Below, in pieces: positions 36,401 through 42,580 of a stretch of 64,000 bases of DNA. The notes below the pieces were generated by a model. The model saw only the letters and a list, made by a program, of their open reading frames with translations, ran no database searches and had not been told where the DNA came from. How positions within the stretch are numbered: the stretch's first letter is position 1; each line of letters opens with the position of its first letter. The translations under genes and the position numbers were made by a program. The stretch comes from a bacterium (GTDB taxonomy: Bacteria; Cyanobacteriota; Vampirovibrionia; Gastranaerophilales; JAILCC01): the NCBI GenBank assembly GCA_024680555.1, contig JAILCC010000019.1, positions 62,001 to 126,000 on the forward strand, read 5' to 3'.

Positions 36401-37409
36401 TGCAGATGCATCAATCATTCTTAAAGCCCAAGAAGCAGGCGCAGTTGGTTCTGCAGCTTATAAAGCTTCTATCAAATCTCAAATGGTTAAAGACGGTAAA
36501 AGCAATGCTGCAGCAGGCGATGTTTACAAAGAAAATGGAAACCTTTACTACAGAACCGGTACAGGCAGCAACGACTATGTCCAACTTGAAATTTCTGAAG
36601 ATACATATCTTGAACTTTTCGAACCCGTAAAAAGATTTATTGTAGAACAAGGCAGCAGCGCAGATTGTTTCTTACTTTCATCAGCAATGGTTGATTGTAT
36701 GGAAAATGTACAAGCAAGAGGCTCTATCCTTAAAATGTTTAAAGAAGAAAACGGAAACATAATAGTTAAAATCCCCGGAGTATCACAATACCCTGTGACA
36801 TTTGATAACGGAGACCTTAAAACAACTACAGGAATTGTTTCTTCAGCTAAAGGTTTGCAAATGCTTGAACAAGCTTATGCACTCGCTAAATTTGCAGAAG
36901 TTATAGATTCAGGTATTTCAAATCAAGATATTACTGATTTACACAGTGCAGAGTTAGCAGCAGCAGTAAGAGCAGCAAAAGCAAACTCAGCATTAAGAAA
37001 CAACATCGAATATGCAATGAAATTCTATGTAGGCGGCTGGTTCACAGGTAACGGCGACTGGAGCCGTTTTAAAGATATCAAAGGTGTTCTTAACGATTTA
37101 TTCCCGAACACATCTTCCAGCAACTTCGGCACAATCGGAACATCTGCAGCAAGCTTGAAGTCAGTAGCAGATGTACTTCCCGGCGGCAACTACGTTATCA
37201 CCGCAACTTGTCAAAAAGTTAGCACCGCAGATGCAGCAAAATACAACCTTTCAAGCAAAGAAGCACACCAATTATCTATAGAAAGTATTGACATGGACAA
37301 CAAAATAGTATACGTTAGAAATCCATGGGATAGTTACAGATTAACACCTATTCCGTTTGCTGATTTCGAAAGAATGTTCAGTTCAATAGATTACAGAAAA
37401 TTATCATAA
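30414..37409 (+). CDS. Giant repeat protein with C-terminal calpain-like cysteine protease
   Basis: 2331 residues, no signal peptide. Order: N-terminal acidic region (1-95); four modules, each a beta domain starting NG-x-S/T-F-K followed by RTX-like repeats of the form TI-x-GG-x-G-x-D-x-I-x-N (about 105-260, 275-475, 1459-1680, 1745-1890); a long central part (about 495-1300) with RHS/YD-like strands such as DSQGRVIALYLDNK and DSQGRITAFQIG; a coiled coil near 1340-1450; a proline-rich linker (EPPVVPPPVDPPVVPP) near 1715-1740. The C-terminal 270 residues resemble family C2 proteases: EQGSSADCFLLSSAM with Cys2085, SKEAHQLSIES with His2285 and YVRNPWDSY with Asn2303. The gene has a sigma-28 promoter and a partner gene 14 bases downstream. 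Likely surface or secreted; route unknown. Confidence 0.88.
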   Translation: MEILKVGDELALSGYKAITLADDMSQNIAEFAEVNGVSEAEAQRILYTSPALREFVDSLDSQDAEDDIVLLGDFVDDTEEINAIAKAGAGATIGKAGSDNKPEVTYTLNGVSFKIIQNGTSTPSCKTSGKNKVIITGKDIEIEILSCTNDKAVVETNGSNLKLTSTAHVKQIINNAKDSEIIGSSKADDIVNKGDGSTIRGGSGNDKIKNTAKNTTIYGDAGNDTIKNTGKKATIDGGAGYDTIKSTGKDSKVENAEVGDQVTSNKNTTINRNFDDVQTISVGGIKLKVTAKNSNSTFSYKESSTTVKIDGKNTKVPVITITANKCRIEIASASNANTRVVLKGKGNELNSTAKVGMITNYDNTAKIVGSDEKDKIVNYGSYATIDAGAGNDKITNKSAGFGATIIGGIGNDTITNEANSKKVNGTSYHVTISGGAGNDTINNSGKGAVIDVRDGDDTVNQTKNVASTVTGVTDNDKITGKTDKVNIKLFASSIKAGEIGSIEYAISKISGLTRSAVKEYETDSQGRVIALYLDNKAQNVYRIGYGSAGLLQADGCPQLSNVSLTITHEVNHKTTQQIALDASGKKVHQYDRTEESKGEVITSTLYDDAEQATSKITTGKANDGTIRYTLKNNAVSSDYPTIETTASQLKISFNDNTGTARTLTIKDGETVEITKTNDTEFTVKVTKKDGTSQEYTCIKPQEGATAIGSKEYLQSLDSTLNMDNATDIERDSQGRITAFQIGNRRFRVQYNGTTVSICNSSLFGLNSGEELQPASYSENRALFYDGQDYILSIYENGKLASRTTEAYNLVDGVLVEQHTSTIYNTSTGRISEENTGKTFRNSDMSMIGGYITRSLNYDANGVPQSVETKGEKMGEDGELITTYTIQDQLVGNGYPKFTDGNATQGKISFSSTKTINVPFTDGATTASAVIAADGKVTVTETLADGGTKVTNFDRNGNEIGDIEITHPTEHHDVEGGSYDHSETTVGDQTTHSYVGHTTEGTQTFSITGLNTSVATVSVSDAQHATITFCNTNPARTVQIGNGDSAVFGADGKLTVRRQDGTTEVYRTNGTGVGTMESRTQTSGNTTTEETFRENGTVSERTVTATADGTTTTTHTVFKADGTSRESETVIKRDSQGNRLSQVTRENFNNDGSFTETIKGFSDNKEYYSVTYKNNGSEYPQFDPSANSKSLQIHMSASESFSITNGSSVTISNDGKTAVVTQTNGVIRTYTLDAAGNMTMTTNVSDLTPPEITLPDGDGEDTNTNTNKNLLGMFGLSADSRITEGPTERTATETNIYGETVNVKIVEIKVNGKTYTAKLDAATGELLETKENGTVKYQKEIDQVKLKTYQLEIKKQELANTLWELLANYHSRKSLMTEINNSIKWALENFNGETQEDLLNAIKANLFSLGINSGTIDSAWENDSFYGNTLRNEFGSILTLSTELANAEAEEAAKPNKIVTKTVNGLSFKIEYPKNGTEPTITYNASTKTYTVSGSNCKIEVLGYGEQKDANIVIENGSNIEFSSSFTRFNSITNKVDGAKITGSAGNDNIINEAANAIIDAGDGNDTVNNSGANATINGGAGKDNITNSGANTTINGGAGDDMISNTGNGSTISGGNGDDIIRNNGSNVTINGNAGNDQIENRGSNTTINGNAGDDRVINYGDGAKIYGNDGDDTIYHVNGTVSEMDAEHKIKFLRDPNHWLDSDSASDCAPIEPETPPVEPPVVPPPVDPPVVPPVVPPGNSDDPNYTYMQTFTKNGITFNFYSNTEITEDPSSLAEQVVTINASNCKIVVTANTNPNAGIRLEQGNTNIDFQTNVRLASICNWANKTNITGSDANDTIINYGNEVEILGGNGDDAISNEGSSVTIAGGDGADRIQIWKGTNVSVNTDRYDDYNDYTNQAQCTGEGCHASQPATADTIKTYMSSSTLTTALGLSSSEFTTFISHYYGKDGYDSYEKVLELFKQIEVIYENSDKDSQTIASIKACMTGSSKFNNEILADASIILKAQEAGAVGSAAYKASIKSQMVKDGKSNAAAGDVYKENGNLYYRTGTGSNDYVQLEISEDTYLELFEPVKRFIVEQGSSADCFLLSSAMVDCMENVQARGSILKMFKEENGNIIVKIPGVSQYPVTFDNGDLKTTTGIVSSAKGLQMLEQAYALAKFAEVIDSGISNQDITDLHSAELAAAVRAAKANSALRNNIEYAMKFYVGGWFTGNGDWSRFKDIKGVLNDLFPNTSSSNFGTIGTSAASLKSVADVLPGGNYVITATCQKVSTADAAKYNLSSKEAHQLSIESIDMDNKIVYVRNPWDSYRLTPIPFADFERMFSSIDYRKLS

Positions 37410-37423
37410 TTAAAAGGTGAAAA

Positions 37424-37768
37424 ATGGCTAACATTGATATAGAAAAAGAATTTAAAGAAATTGAAGAACGCATAGCACAAGACAGCGCTATGAATAAGGA
37501 TATTACGGCGCATCTGCGCAAAAAAGCAAGACTGTTGAGAATATGCTATGCACAAATGTCTGATGCAATGAGACTTGGCGTATTAAAAAAAGAAGCTCCG
37601 ATATTTGCAAAAGAATTGGCATTTTTAAACAACATCAAAAAAATTCAAACTCAAATAAATGAAGATGTTTCCGATACGGATGAAGAAATAGCAAAAGTAC
37701 ATAAACAAATGTATGACAACGGTTTTGGCTGGATTTTGGAAAATCTCCCCAAAAAAGTTGAAGAATAA
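37424..37768 (+). CDS. Small helical partner of the giant protein (114 residues)
   Basis: Unrecognised, entirely helical and charged (MANIDIEKEFKEIEERIAQD at the start), no signal peptide. It lies 14 bases after the giant gene with AAAGGTG before its ATG, so it is transcribed from the same sigma-28 promoter. A size of 114 residues and an acidic-basic helical make-up would suit a dedicated chaperone or immunity-type inhibitor of the upstream protease; both are inference from position. Confidence 0.7.
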   Translation: MANIDIEKEFKEIEERIAQDSAMNKDITAHLRKKARLLRICYAQMSDAMRLGVLKKEAPIFAKELAFLNNIKKIQTQINEDVSDTDEEIAKVHKQMYDNGFGWILENLPKKVEE

Positions 37769-37875
37769 ATCATCCGTAAATACTACAATTTTGCATCCAA
37801 AATTATACTAATGGTTGATGTATAAAACCATAAAATTTGAGAAGCTTATTGTGTTGATATTTATTAAAGATTAAT

Positions 37876-38007
37876 ATGAACACAAACGAAAGATGCCTTC
37901 TCAAATTTTTATATAACCAAAAAGAATGCTTCTCCATTGAGGATGAAGAAGCATTCTATTATAAAGATTATGACGAAAATGCGTTTCTTAGATTTTACGT
38001 ATATTAA
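37876..38007 (+). CDS. Possible 43-residue small ORF
   Basis: An ATG at 37876 opens 43 codons of aromatic- and acid-rich sequence (for example [19 protein letters not shown]). There is no clear ribosome binding site, and it overlaps the end of lysC by four bases. Two inverted repeats run through it: AAATTTGAGAAG near 37837 with CTTCTCAAATTT near 37900, and AGAATGCTTCT near 37923 with AGAAGCATTCT near 37948. The region may therefore be a structured RNA or terminator instead of a gene. Confidence 0.25.
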   Translation: MNTNERCLLKFLYNQKECFSIEDEEAFYYKDYDENAFLRFYVY

Positions 38008-39254
38008 ATACCATAAACCTTTGCGATTTCTTCATTTTGGTCCAAGTCAAAAGCACTGTGCAGGGCTTTTACCGCATCTTCGGAACGACTTTTTGCAATT
38101 ACACAGCTGATTTTTATTTCACTGGTTGAAATCATCTGAATGTTTATACCTGCTTGAGCCAAAGCTCTGAACATAGTCGCCGCAATACCCGGTCTGTCAA
38201 TCATTCCGGCACCAACGATACTAACCTTTGAAATATCTTCGTTAATCAAAACATCTTCAACATGGAATTCTTTTTTAAATTCAGCAACTAGCTCCAATGC
38301 TTGATTTAAGTCGCTTTTTGCTACAGTAAAGTCAATATTGTTAGTTTCAGCGTTAATTGCGTGGGTTTGAATAATCATATCAACGCTTACATTATTTTCT
38401 GCAAGTTTACCGAATAAGGCTGCCGCAGTTCCCGGAGCTTCAGGAACATTAATAACAGATATTCTTACTTGCGATAGGTCAGCAGCGACACCGCTAACCG
38501 GTCTGTAAATTTCCATATATTCTTCTCCTACTACCATTGTACCTGTATCTGAATGATTAAAGCTGCTTCGGACTCTCAATTTTACGTCGAACTGCTTTGC
38601 CGTTTCTACTGAACGTGGGTGCAAAACCTTTGCTCCCACTCTTGCAAGTTCAAGCATTTCCGAATACAAAACTTTATCCAATCTTGATGCTGAGGAAACT
38701 ATACGTGGATCAGCAGTATAAACCCCATCAACATCAGTATAAATGTCGCAATAATCAGCCTTTAGCGCTGCTGCAATAGCAACTGCGGAAGTATCAGAAC
38801 CGCCTCTGCCCAGAGTTGTTATTTCTCCGTCAGGAGTAACACCTTGGAAACCCGCCGCAACAACAATATAACCTTCATCTAATTTTGCTTTTAACTTGTC
38901 GGTTTTTACATCAAGTATTCTTGCTTTCGTATGAACATTTTCAGTAATAATACCTATTTGCAAAGCATTCATGCTGATTGCCTTGTAGCCTTCTTCCTGA
39001 AGCGCCATAGCAAGCATAGCAATAGAAACCTGTTCACCTGTCGTCAAAAGCATGTCAAGTTCACGCTTATTGGGATTAGAAGATATCTCACTTGCCAGTT
39101 TCATAAGGTGGTCAGTTGTTTTTCCCATAGCAGAAACGACAACAACAACTTGATTACCTGCCTTTTTCTCTTTAATGACGGCTCTTGCGACATTCCTTAT
39201 TCTGTCAGCATCGGCTACAGACGAACCGCCAAATTTTTGAACTACTATACCCAT
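38004..39254 (-). CDS. lysC: Aspartokinase
   Basis: Phosphorylates aspartate, opening the lysine, threonine and methionine (and diaminopimelate) pathways. 416 residues, monofunctional class. Kinase part: [56 protein letters not shown]-terminal two ACT domains ([19 protein letters not shown] and ARGINMQ-like [18 protein letters not shown]) indicate feedback control by lysine and/or threonine. AGGTAG precedes the ATG. Its stop overlaps the possible small ORF at 37876. Confidence 0.97.
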   Translation of the reverse strand: MGIVVQKFGGSSVADADRIRNVARAVIKEKKAGNQVVVVVSAMGKTTDHLMKLASEISSNPNKRELDMLLTTGEQVSIAMLAMALQEEGYKAISMNALQIGIITENVHTKARILDVKTDKLKAKLDEGYIVVAAGFQGVTPDGEITTLGRGGSDTSAVAIAAALKADYCDIYTDVDGVYTADPRIVSSASRLDKVLYSEMLELARVGAKVLHPRSVETAKQFDVKLRVRSSFNHSDTGTMVVGEEYMEIYRPVSGVAADLSQVRISVINVPEAPGTAAALFGKLAENNVSVDMIIQTHAINAETNNIDFTVAKSDLNQALELVAEFKKEFHVEDVLINEDISKVSIVGAGMIDRPGIAATMFRALAQAGINIQMISTSEIKISCVIAKSRSEDAVKALHSAFDLDQNEEIAKVYGI

Positions 39255-39331
39255 TTTTCTACCTATAATAACTCTTCTGTTGAATGTCTACATTATACTC
39301 TAATCTCGAAATTTCGCAAGCCGACATTAAC

Positions 39332-40699
39332 CTATACAAGCCATCTCAACGAGAAAGTAACTAATGAAAAGTATACAGCCAAGCCCAAAACATCTATGGT
39401 TGTTGCGATAACCGGTCCTGATGCAATAGCGGGATCAATATTGATTTTTTTCAAAATAAACGGCGTAACCGTACCGATAATTGTTGCCATAACCATGTTG
39501 ACCGCCATTGCCGTACCTACTACAACACCAAGAATAACATTGTTGTGCCATCCCCATGTAACAAGTGCCGTTATTAAGCCAAAAGTAGCTCCAATGGTAA
39601 TTCCTACTCTTGATTCTCTCCAAATTTGAACAAAAGCATCACTCATAGAAACCTGTCCCGTTGACAAACCACGAACCATAAGAGTAATACTTTGTGTGCC
39701 AATATTTCCGCCTAAGCCTGCCAACAAAGGCATAAAGATAGCAATAATCGGAAGCTGATTCAATGTACCGTCATAATTTTTTGCCACAATTGTTGCTATA
39801 AATTCTCCGAGCAATGTTACAGCAAGCCACGGGGTTCTTGCTTTTACGGATTTTCTTATCGTTCCTTCCAAAAGTTCGTCATCATCATATTCTGCCGCAG
39901 AAATACCAGAAGATTGAAGGATTTCTTCGGTTGTTTCTTCTTCCACAACATCTTGAGCATCATCCCACGTAACGATACCTTTGAGTTTATCGTAGTGGTC
40001 AACAACAGGAACCGCCAAAAGACCATATTTTGAAAGCGTTTCCGCCGCAACTTCCTGATCATCTTCAACATGAACTTTGACAAGGTCTTTTATCATTATA
40101 TCTTCGACTTTTACATATTTGGGTGTCGTAAAAAGGCTCCGTAAACTCAATACGCCCAACAGATGTCCGCTTTTATCGGTAACGTAAATGTACAAAAATT
40201 CCACTTTATCCGTTTCCGCTTTAATACGAAGGAAAGAAACAACTTCATCAACCGTCATATCTTTGTCAACGGTAAGAACATCGGAGTTCATTATACCGCC
40301 GGCGGAATCTTCGGGGTAACTCAACAATTCACGAATTTGGTTAGAAATTCTTTCCGGCAATTTGTTCAGATAATTTTCGGAATCATTGTCGTCCAAATCG
40401 CCCAAAACGTCTGCCACGCTATCGTGAGGCATCTTTAAAATGATTGAGGATGCTTTTTCTTCGTCAATTTCGCTAAGAATTTCAACCTGTAATTGAGGGC
40501 TCAAAAATTCTAAAAGTTCTGCCGCATCGTCTTCGGGCATAACATTAAAGCATTTTAGACGTTCATCCTCGTCAAGTTCTTCAAAAAGCTCTGCAATATC
40601 AGCCGAGTGAAGATTATCCAATTCCTCTTTAAGAAGATTATCATCTGCTTGAGCAAGTATATCTTTTAATCTTTCTACTGCATTTTCCAGATTGAGCAT
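39332..40699 (-). CDS. mgtE: Magnesium transporter MgtE
   Basis: Mg2+-gated Mg2+ channel of the inner membrane. 455 residues: helical N domain (LHSADIAELFEELDEDERLK, MPEDDAAELLEFL), two CBS domains (about 135-255, with VLTVDKDMTVDEVVSFLR), connecting helix and five transmembrane helices with PIIAIFMPLLAGLGGNIGTQ, the pore signature containing the GGN-IGTQS element, and DPAIASGPVIATTIDVLGL. GAGGG precedes the ATG. Divergent from gap. No M-box riboswitch is visible in the 123-base gap. Confidence 0.97.
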   Translation of the reverse strand: MLNLENAVERLKDILAQADDNLLKEELDNLHSADIAELFEELDEDERLKCFNVMPEDDAAELLEFLSPQLQVEILSEIDEEKASSIILKMPHDSVADVLGDLDDNDSENYLNKLPERISNQIRELLSYPEDSAGGIMNSDVLTVDKDMTVDEVVSFLRIKAETDKVEFLYIYVTDKSGHLLGVLSLRSLFTTPKYVKVEDIMIKDLVKVHVEDDQEVAAETLSKYGLLAVPVVDHYDKLKGIVTWDDAQDVVEEETTEEILQSSGISAAEYDDDELLEGTIRKSVKARTPWLAVTLLGEFIATIVAKNYDGTLNQLPIIAIFMPLLAGLGGNIGTQSITLMVRGLSTGQVSMSDAFVQIWRESRVGITIGATFGLITALVTWGWHNNVILGVVVGTAMAVNMVMATIIGTVTPFILKKINIDPAIASGPVIATTIDVLGLAVYFSLVTFSLRWLV

Positions 40700-40822
40700 A
40701 ACCTATCCCTCACGACTGTCATGGTCATGATAACGCAAACATGCAAAAATAAAAATTTGCTTATTTTTTTTGTTTTTTGTATAACGAAATAGAAATAGAT
40801 TACAGAAAGTGAGGCTTTCAAA

Positions 40823-41827
40823 ATGGTAAAAGTAGCAATTAACGGATTCGGAAGAATCGGTAGAAACACACTTAGAGCAGCAATCAGAGAAGGTATATTC
40901 AACCAAATTGATTATGTTGCTATCAACGATCCTGGTTTAAAACCGGATGATGCAGCACGTATTTTCAAATATGACTCAGTTATGGGAAGATTTGACGGTA
41001 CTGTAGAAGCAGCTGAAGACGGTATCATTATCAACGGCAAAAAGATTTTATTCTTTGCTGAAAAAGATCCCGCAGTTCTTCCTTGGGCTAAATTAGGTGT
41101 AGAAGTTGTTGTTGAATCAACAGGTTTCTTCACTGATGCAGAAAAAGCAAAAGCACACATCGCAGCAGGTGCAAAAAAAGTTATCATTTCAGCTCCTGCA
41201 ACTAACGAAGACATCACTATCGTTCTCGGAGTAAACGAAGACAAATACGATACAAATGTTCACAATGTTATTTCAATGGCATCTTGCACAACCAACTGCT
41301 TAGCACCGGTTGCAAAAGTTATTGATGAAAAATTCGGTATCGTTAAAGGTTTGATGACAACAGTTCACTCATACACCGGTGACCAAAGAATCTTAGACGC
41401 AGGACACAAAGATCCTCGTCGTGCAAGAGCAGGCGCTCTTAACATCGTTCCGACAAAAACAGGTGCAGCAAAAGCAGTTGCTCTCGTTCTTCCTCAATTA
41501 AAAGGAAAATTGGACGGTTTTGCTATGAGAGTTCCTACTCCGGATGTTTCATTAGTTGACGTTGTATTTGAAGTAGCTAAAGAAGTAACTGTAGAAGAAG
41601 TTAATGCAGCTCTTAAAGCAGGTGCAGACGGACATGTTCTTTGCTACACAGAAGAACCATTGGTATCTTCTGACTACGTTGGTACTTCTCAATCTTCAAC
41701 TGTTGACGGTTTGTTAACTCGTGTAATGGGCGGAAACCAAGTTAAAGTTATTTCTTGGTACGATAACGAAATGGGTTATTCAACAAGATTAGCTGAAACT
41801 ACAAAATATGTAGCAGATAGATTATAA
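40823..41827 (+). CDS. gap: Glyceraldehyde-3-phosphate dehydrogenase
   Basis: Glycolytic NAD-dependent dehydrogenase. 334 residues: INGFGRIGRNTLRAAI at the N-terminus, the active-site SMASCTTNCLAPVAKV (nucleophilic Cys near residue 154), TVHSYTGDQRILDAGHKD and DVSLVDVVFEV, WYDNEMGYSTRL. GTGAGG precedes the ATG. A well-formed terminator follows, and codon use appears strongly biased as expected for an abundant protein. Confidence 0.98.
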   Translation: MVKVAINGFGRIGRNTLRAAIREGIFNQIDYVAINDPGLKPDDAARIFKYDSVMGRFDGTVEAAEDGIIINGKKILFFAEKDPAVLPWAKLGVEVVVESTGFFTDAEKAKAHIAAGAKKVIISAPATNEDITIVLGVNEDKYDTNVHNVISMASCTTNCLAPVAKVIDEKFGIVKGLMTTVHSYTGDQRILDAGHKDPRRARAGALNIVPTKTGAAKAVALVLPQLKGKLDGFAMRVPTPDVSLVDVVFEVAKEVTVEEVNAALKAGADGHVLCYTEEPLVSSDYVGTSQSSTVDGLLTRVMGGNQVKVISWYDNEMGYSTRLAETTKYVADRL

Positions 41828-41850
41828 TTTGAAAGAATTATAAAAAATTC

Positions 41851-41883
41851 AGAGCGGAAATCAAATGATTTCCGCTCTTTTTG
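41851..41883 (+). terminator. Terminator after gap
   Basis: AGAGCGGAAATCA, short loop, TGATTTCCGCTCTTTTT: a 13-pair stem with a T tract on the plus strand. Confidence 0.92.
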
Positions 41884-41916
41884 TGTGGGTGTTATATAAG
41901 TGTAAGTGTGTATTAG

Positions 41917-42285
41917 TTATTTTTCAAATGGGTTGCAAATGGGGCATTCGGGATGTCTTGATTTTTCTTTGAAAGTTGCACTTACCGCATTTACAATTTC
42001 ATCCAGTAAATTTTCTGTATCTGCGGTTTCTACGACAAATGGTTTTTCATGATTACAATTCGGATATACTGTTCCAAAAACATAGCTTCTTCCGGCATGC
42101 TGTACAAATTCATCAATTTCAACTTGACCTGCGGGAAGATTTGCCAACTTTGACCTAAAATCTAAAATTTCATCCGCACCCATTCTATGGTTATCAAACA
42201 GGTATTCTTCTATCTTTTCCATGTGATAATCATTTTCTTGCATGTGCGCACGAAAATTCATATTTGAAATTGCATTTATGTTCAT
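41917..42285 (-). CDS. Small unknown protein with a C-terminal cysteine pair (122 residues)
   Basis: No family recognised. The ATG at 42285 follows AAGGAG at six bases and gives MNINAISNMNFRAHMQE; the longer frame to 42309 overlaps this site. The N-terminal N-x-N-F-R pattern recurs in other small proteins here. The C-terminus HPECPICNPF, together with an earlier NCNHEKP, could bind a metal. No signal peptide. It has an AGCAA/TTTAAT promoter-like element and converges on gap. Confidence 0.72.
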   Translation of the reverse strand: MNINAISNMNFRAHMQENDYHMEKIEEYLFDNHRMGADEILDFRSKLANLPAGQVEIDEFVQHAGRSYVFGTVYPNCNHEKPFVVETADTENLLDEIVNAVSATFKEKSRHPECPICNPFEK

Positions 42286-42311
42286 GTAATGCTCCTTAGC
42301 CTCGTGCATGC

Positions 42312-42339
42312 ATTAAAAGATGTAAAAAAATAATTTGCT
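42312..42339 (-). promoter_or_regulatory. AGCAA-17 bp-TTTAAT promoter element
   Basis: On the minus strand AGCAA (42335-42339), 17 bp beginning with ATTATTTTTTT, TTTAAT (42312-42317). The upstream half is identical to that at 10721-10742 over 16 bases. Confidence 0.55.
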
Positions 42340-42367
42340 AGTTAGGATACTATTTAATAGCAGGCAA

Positions 42368-42396
42368 CAAAAAGAGGTCTTTCGACCTCTTTTGGT
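42368..42396 (-). terminator. Terminator-like hairpin between the 42285 and 44422 genes
   Basis: AAAAAGAGGTC, loop TTTC, GACCTCTTTT. On the minus strand the stem is followed by TTTTTG, fitting termination of transcripts coming from the 42581-44422 gene about 185 bases upstream. Confidence 0.75.
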
Positions 42397-42472
42397 TTTT
42401 ACTTTCCTGTGCTTCCTAAATTGTTCTGTATGCACACACCATGCCTAATTTATTTTAGCATCCATATTTGTC

Positions 42473-42505
42473 CGATATATTCCGAAACAAGTTCGGAATG
42501 ACATG
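42473..42505. repeat. Possible dispersed palindromic element
   Basis: The 21-base imperfect palindrome at 42479-42499 (ATTCCGAA, ACAAG, TTCGGAAT) is followed by GACATG. On the other strand it reads TGTCATTCCGAACTTG..., a form that recurs as an intergenic repeat in several AT-rich bacterial genomes as I remember them. Only one copy is in this window, so the repeat status rests on recollection. Confidence 0.3.
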
Positions 42506-42580
42506 AGGTGCAATTTATTGTGCATAAATTTTACAGAACGTTTCTCCTTTTTTTGCTACTATATTCAACCGTCGTGTCTA

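Noticed and set aside
40700-40822. Mg2+ riboswitch upstream of mgtE
   Set aside because: The gap is short and AT-rich, shared with the gap promoter, and shows no M-box-like stems.
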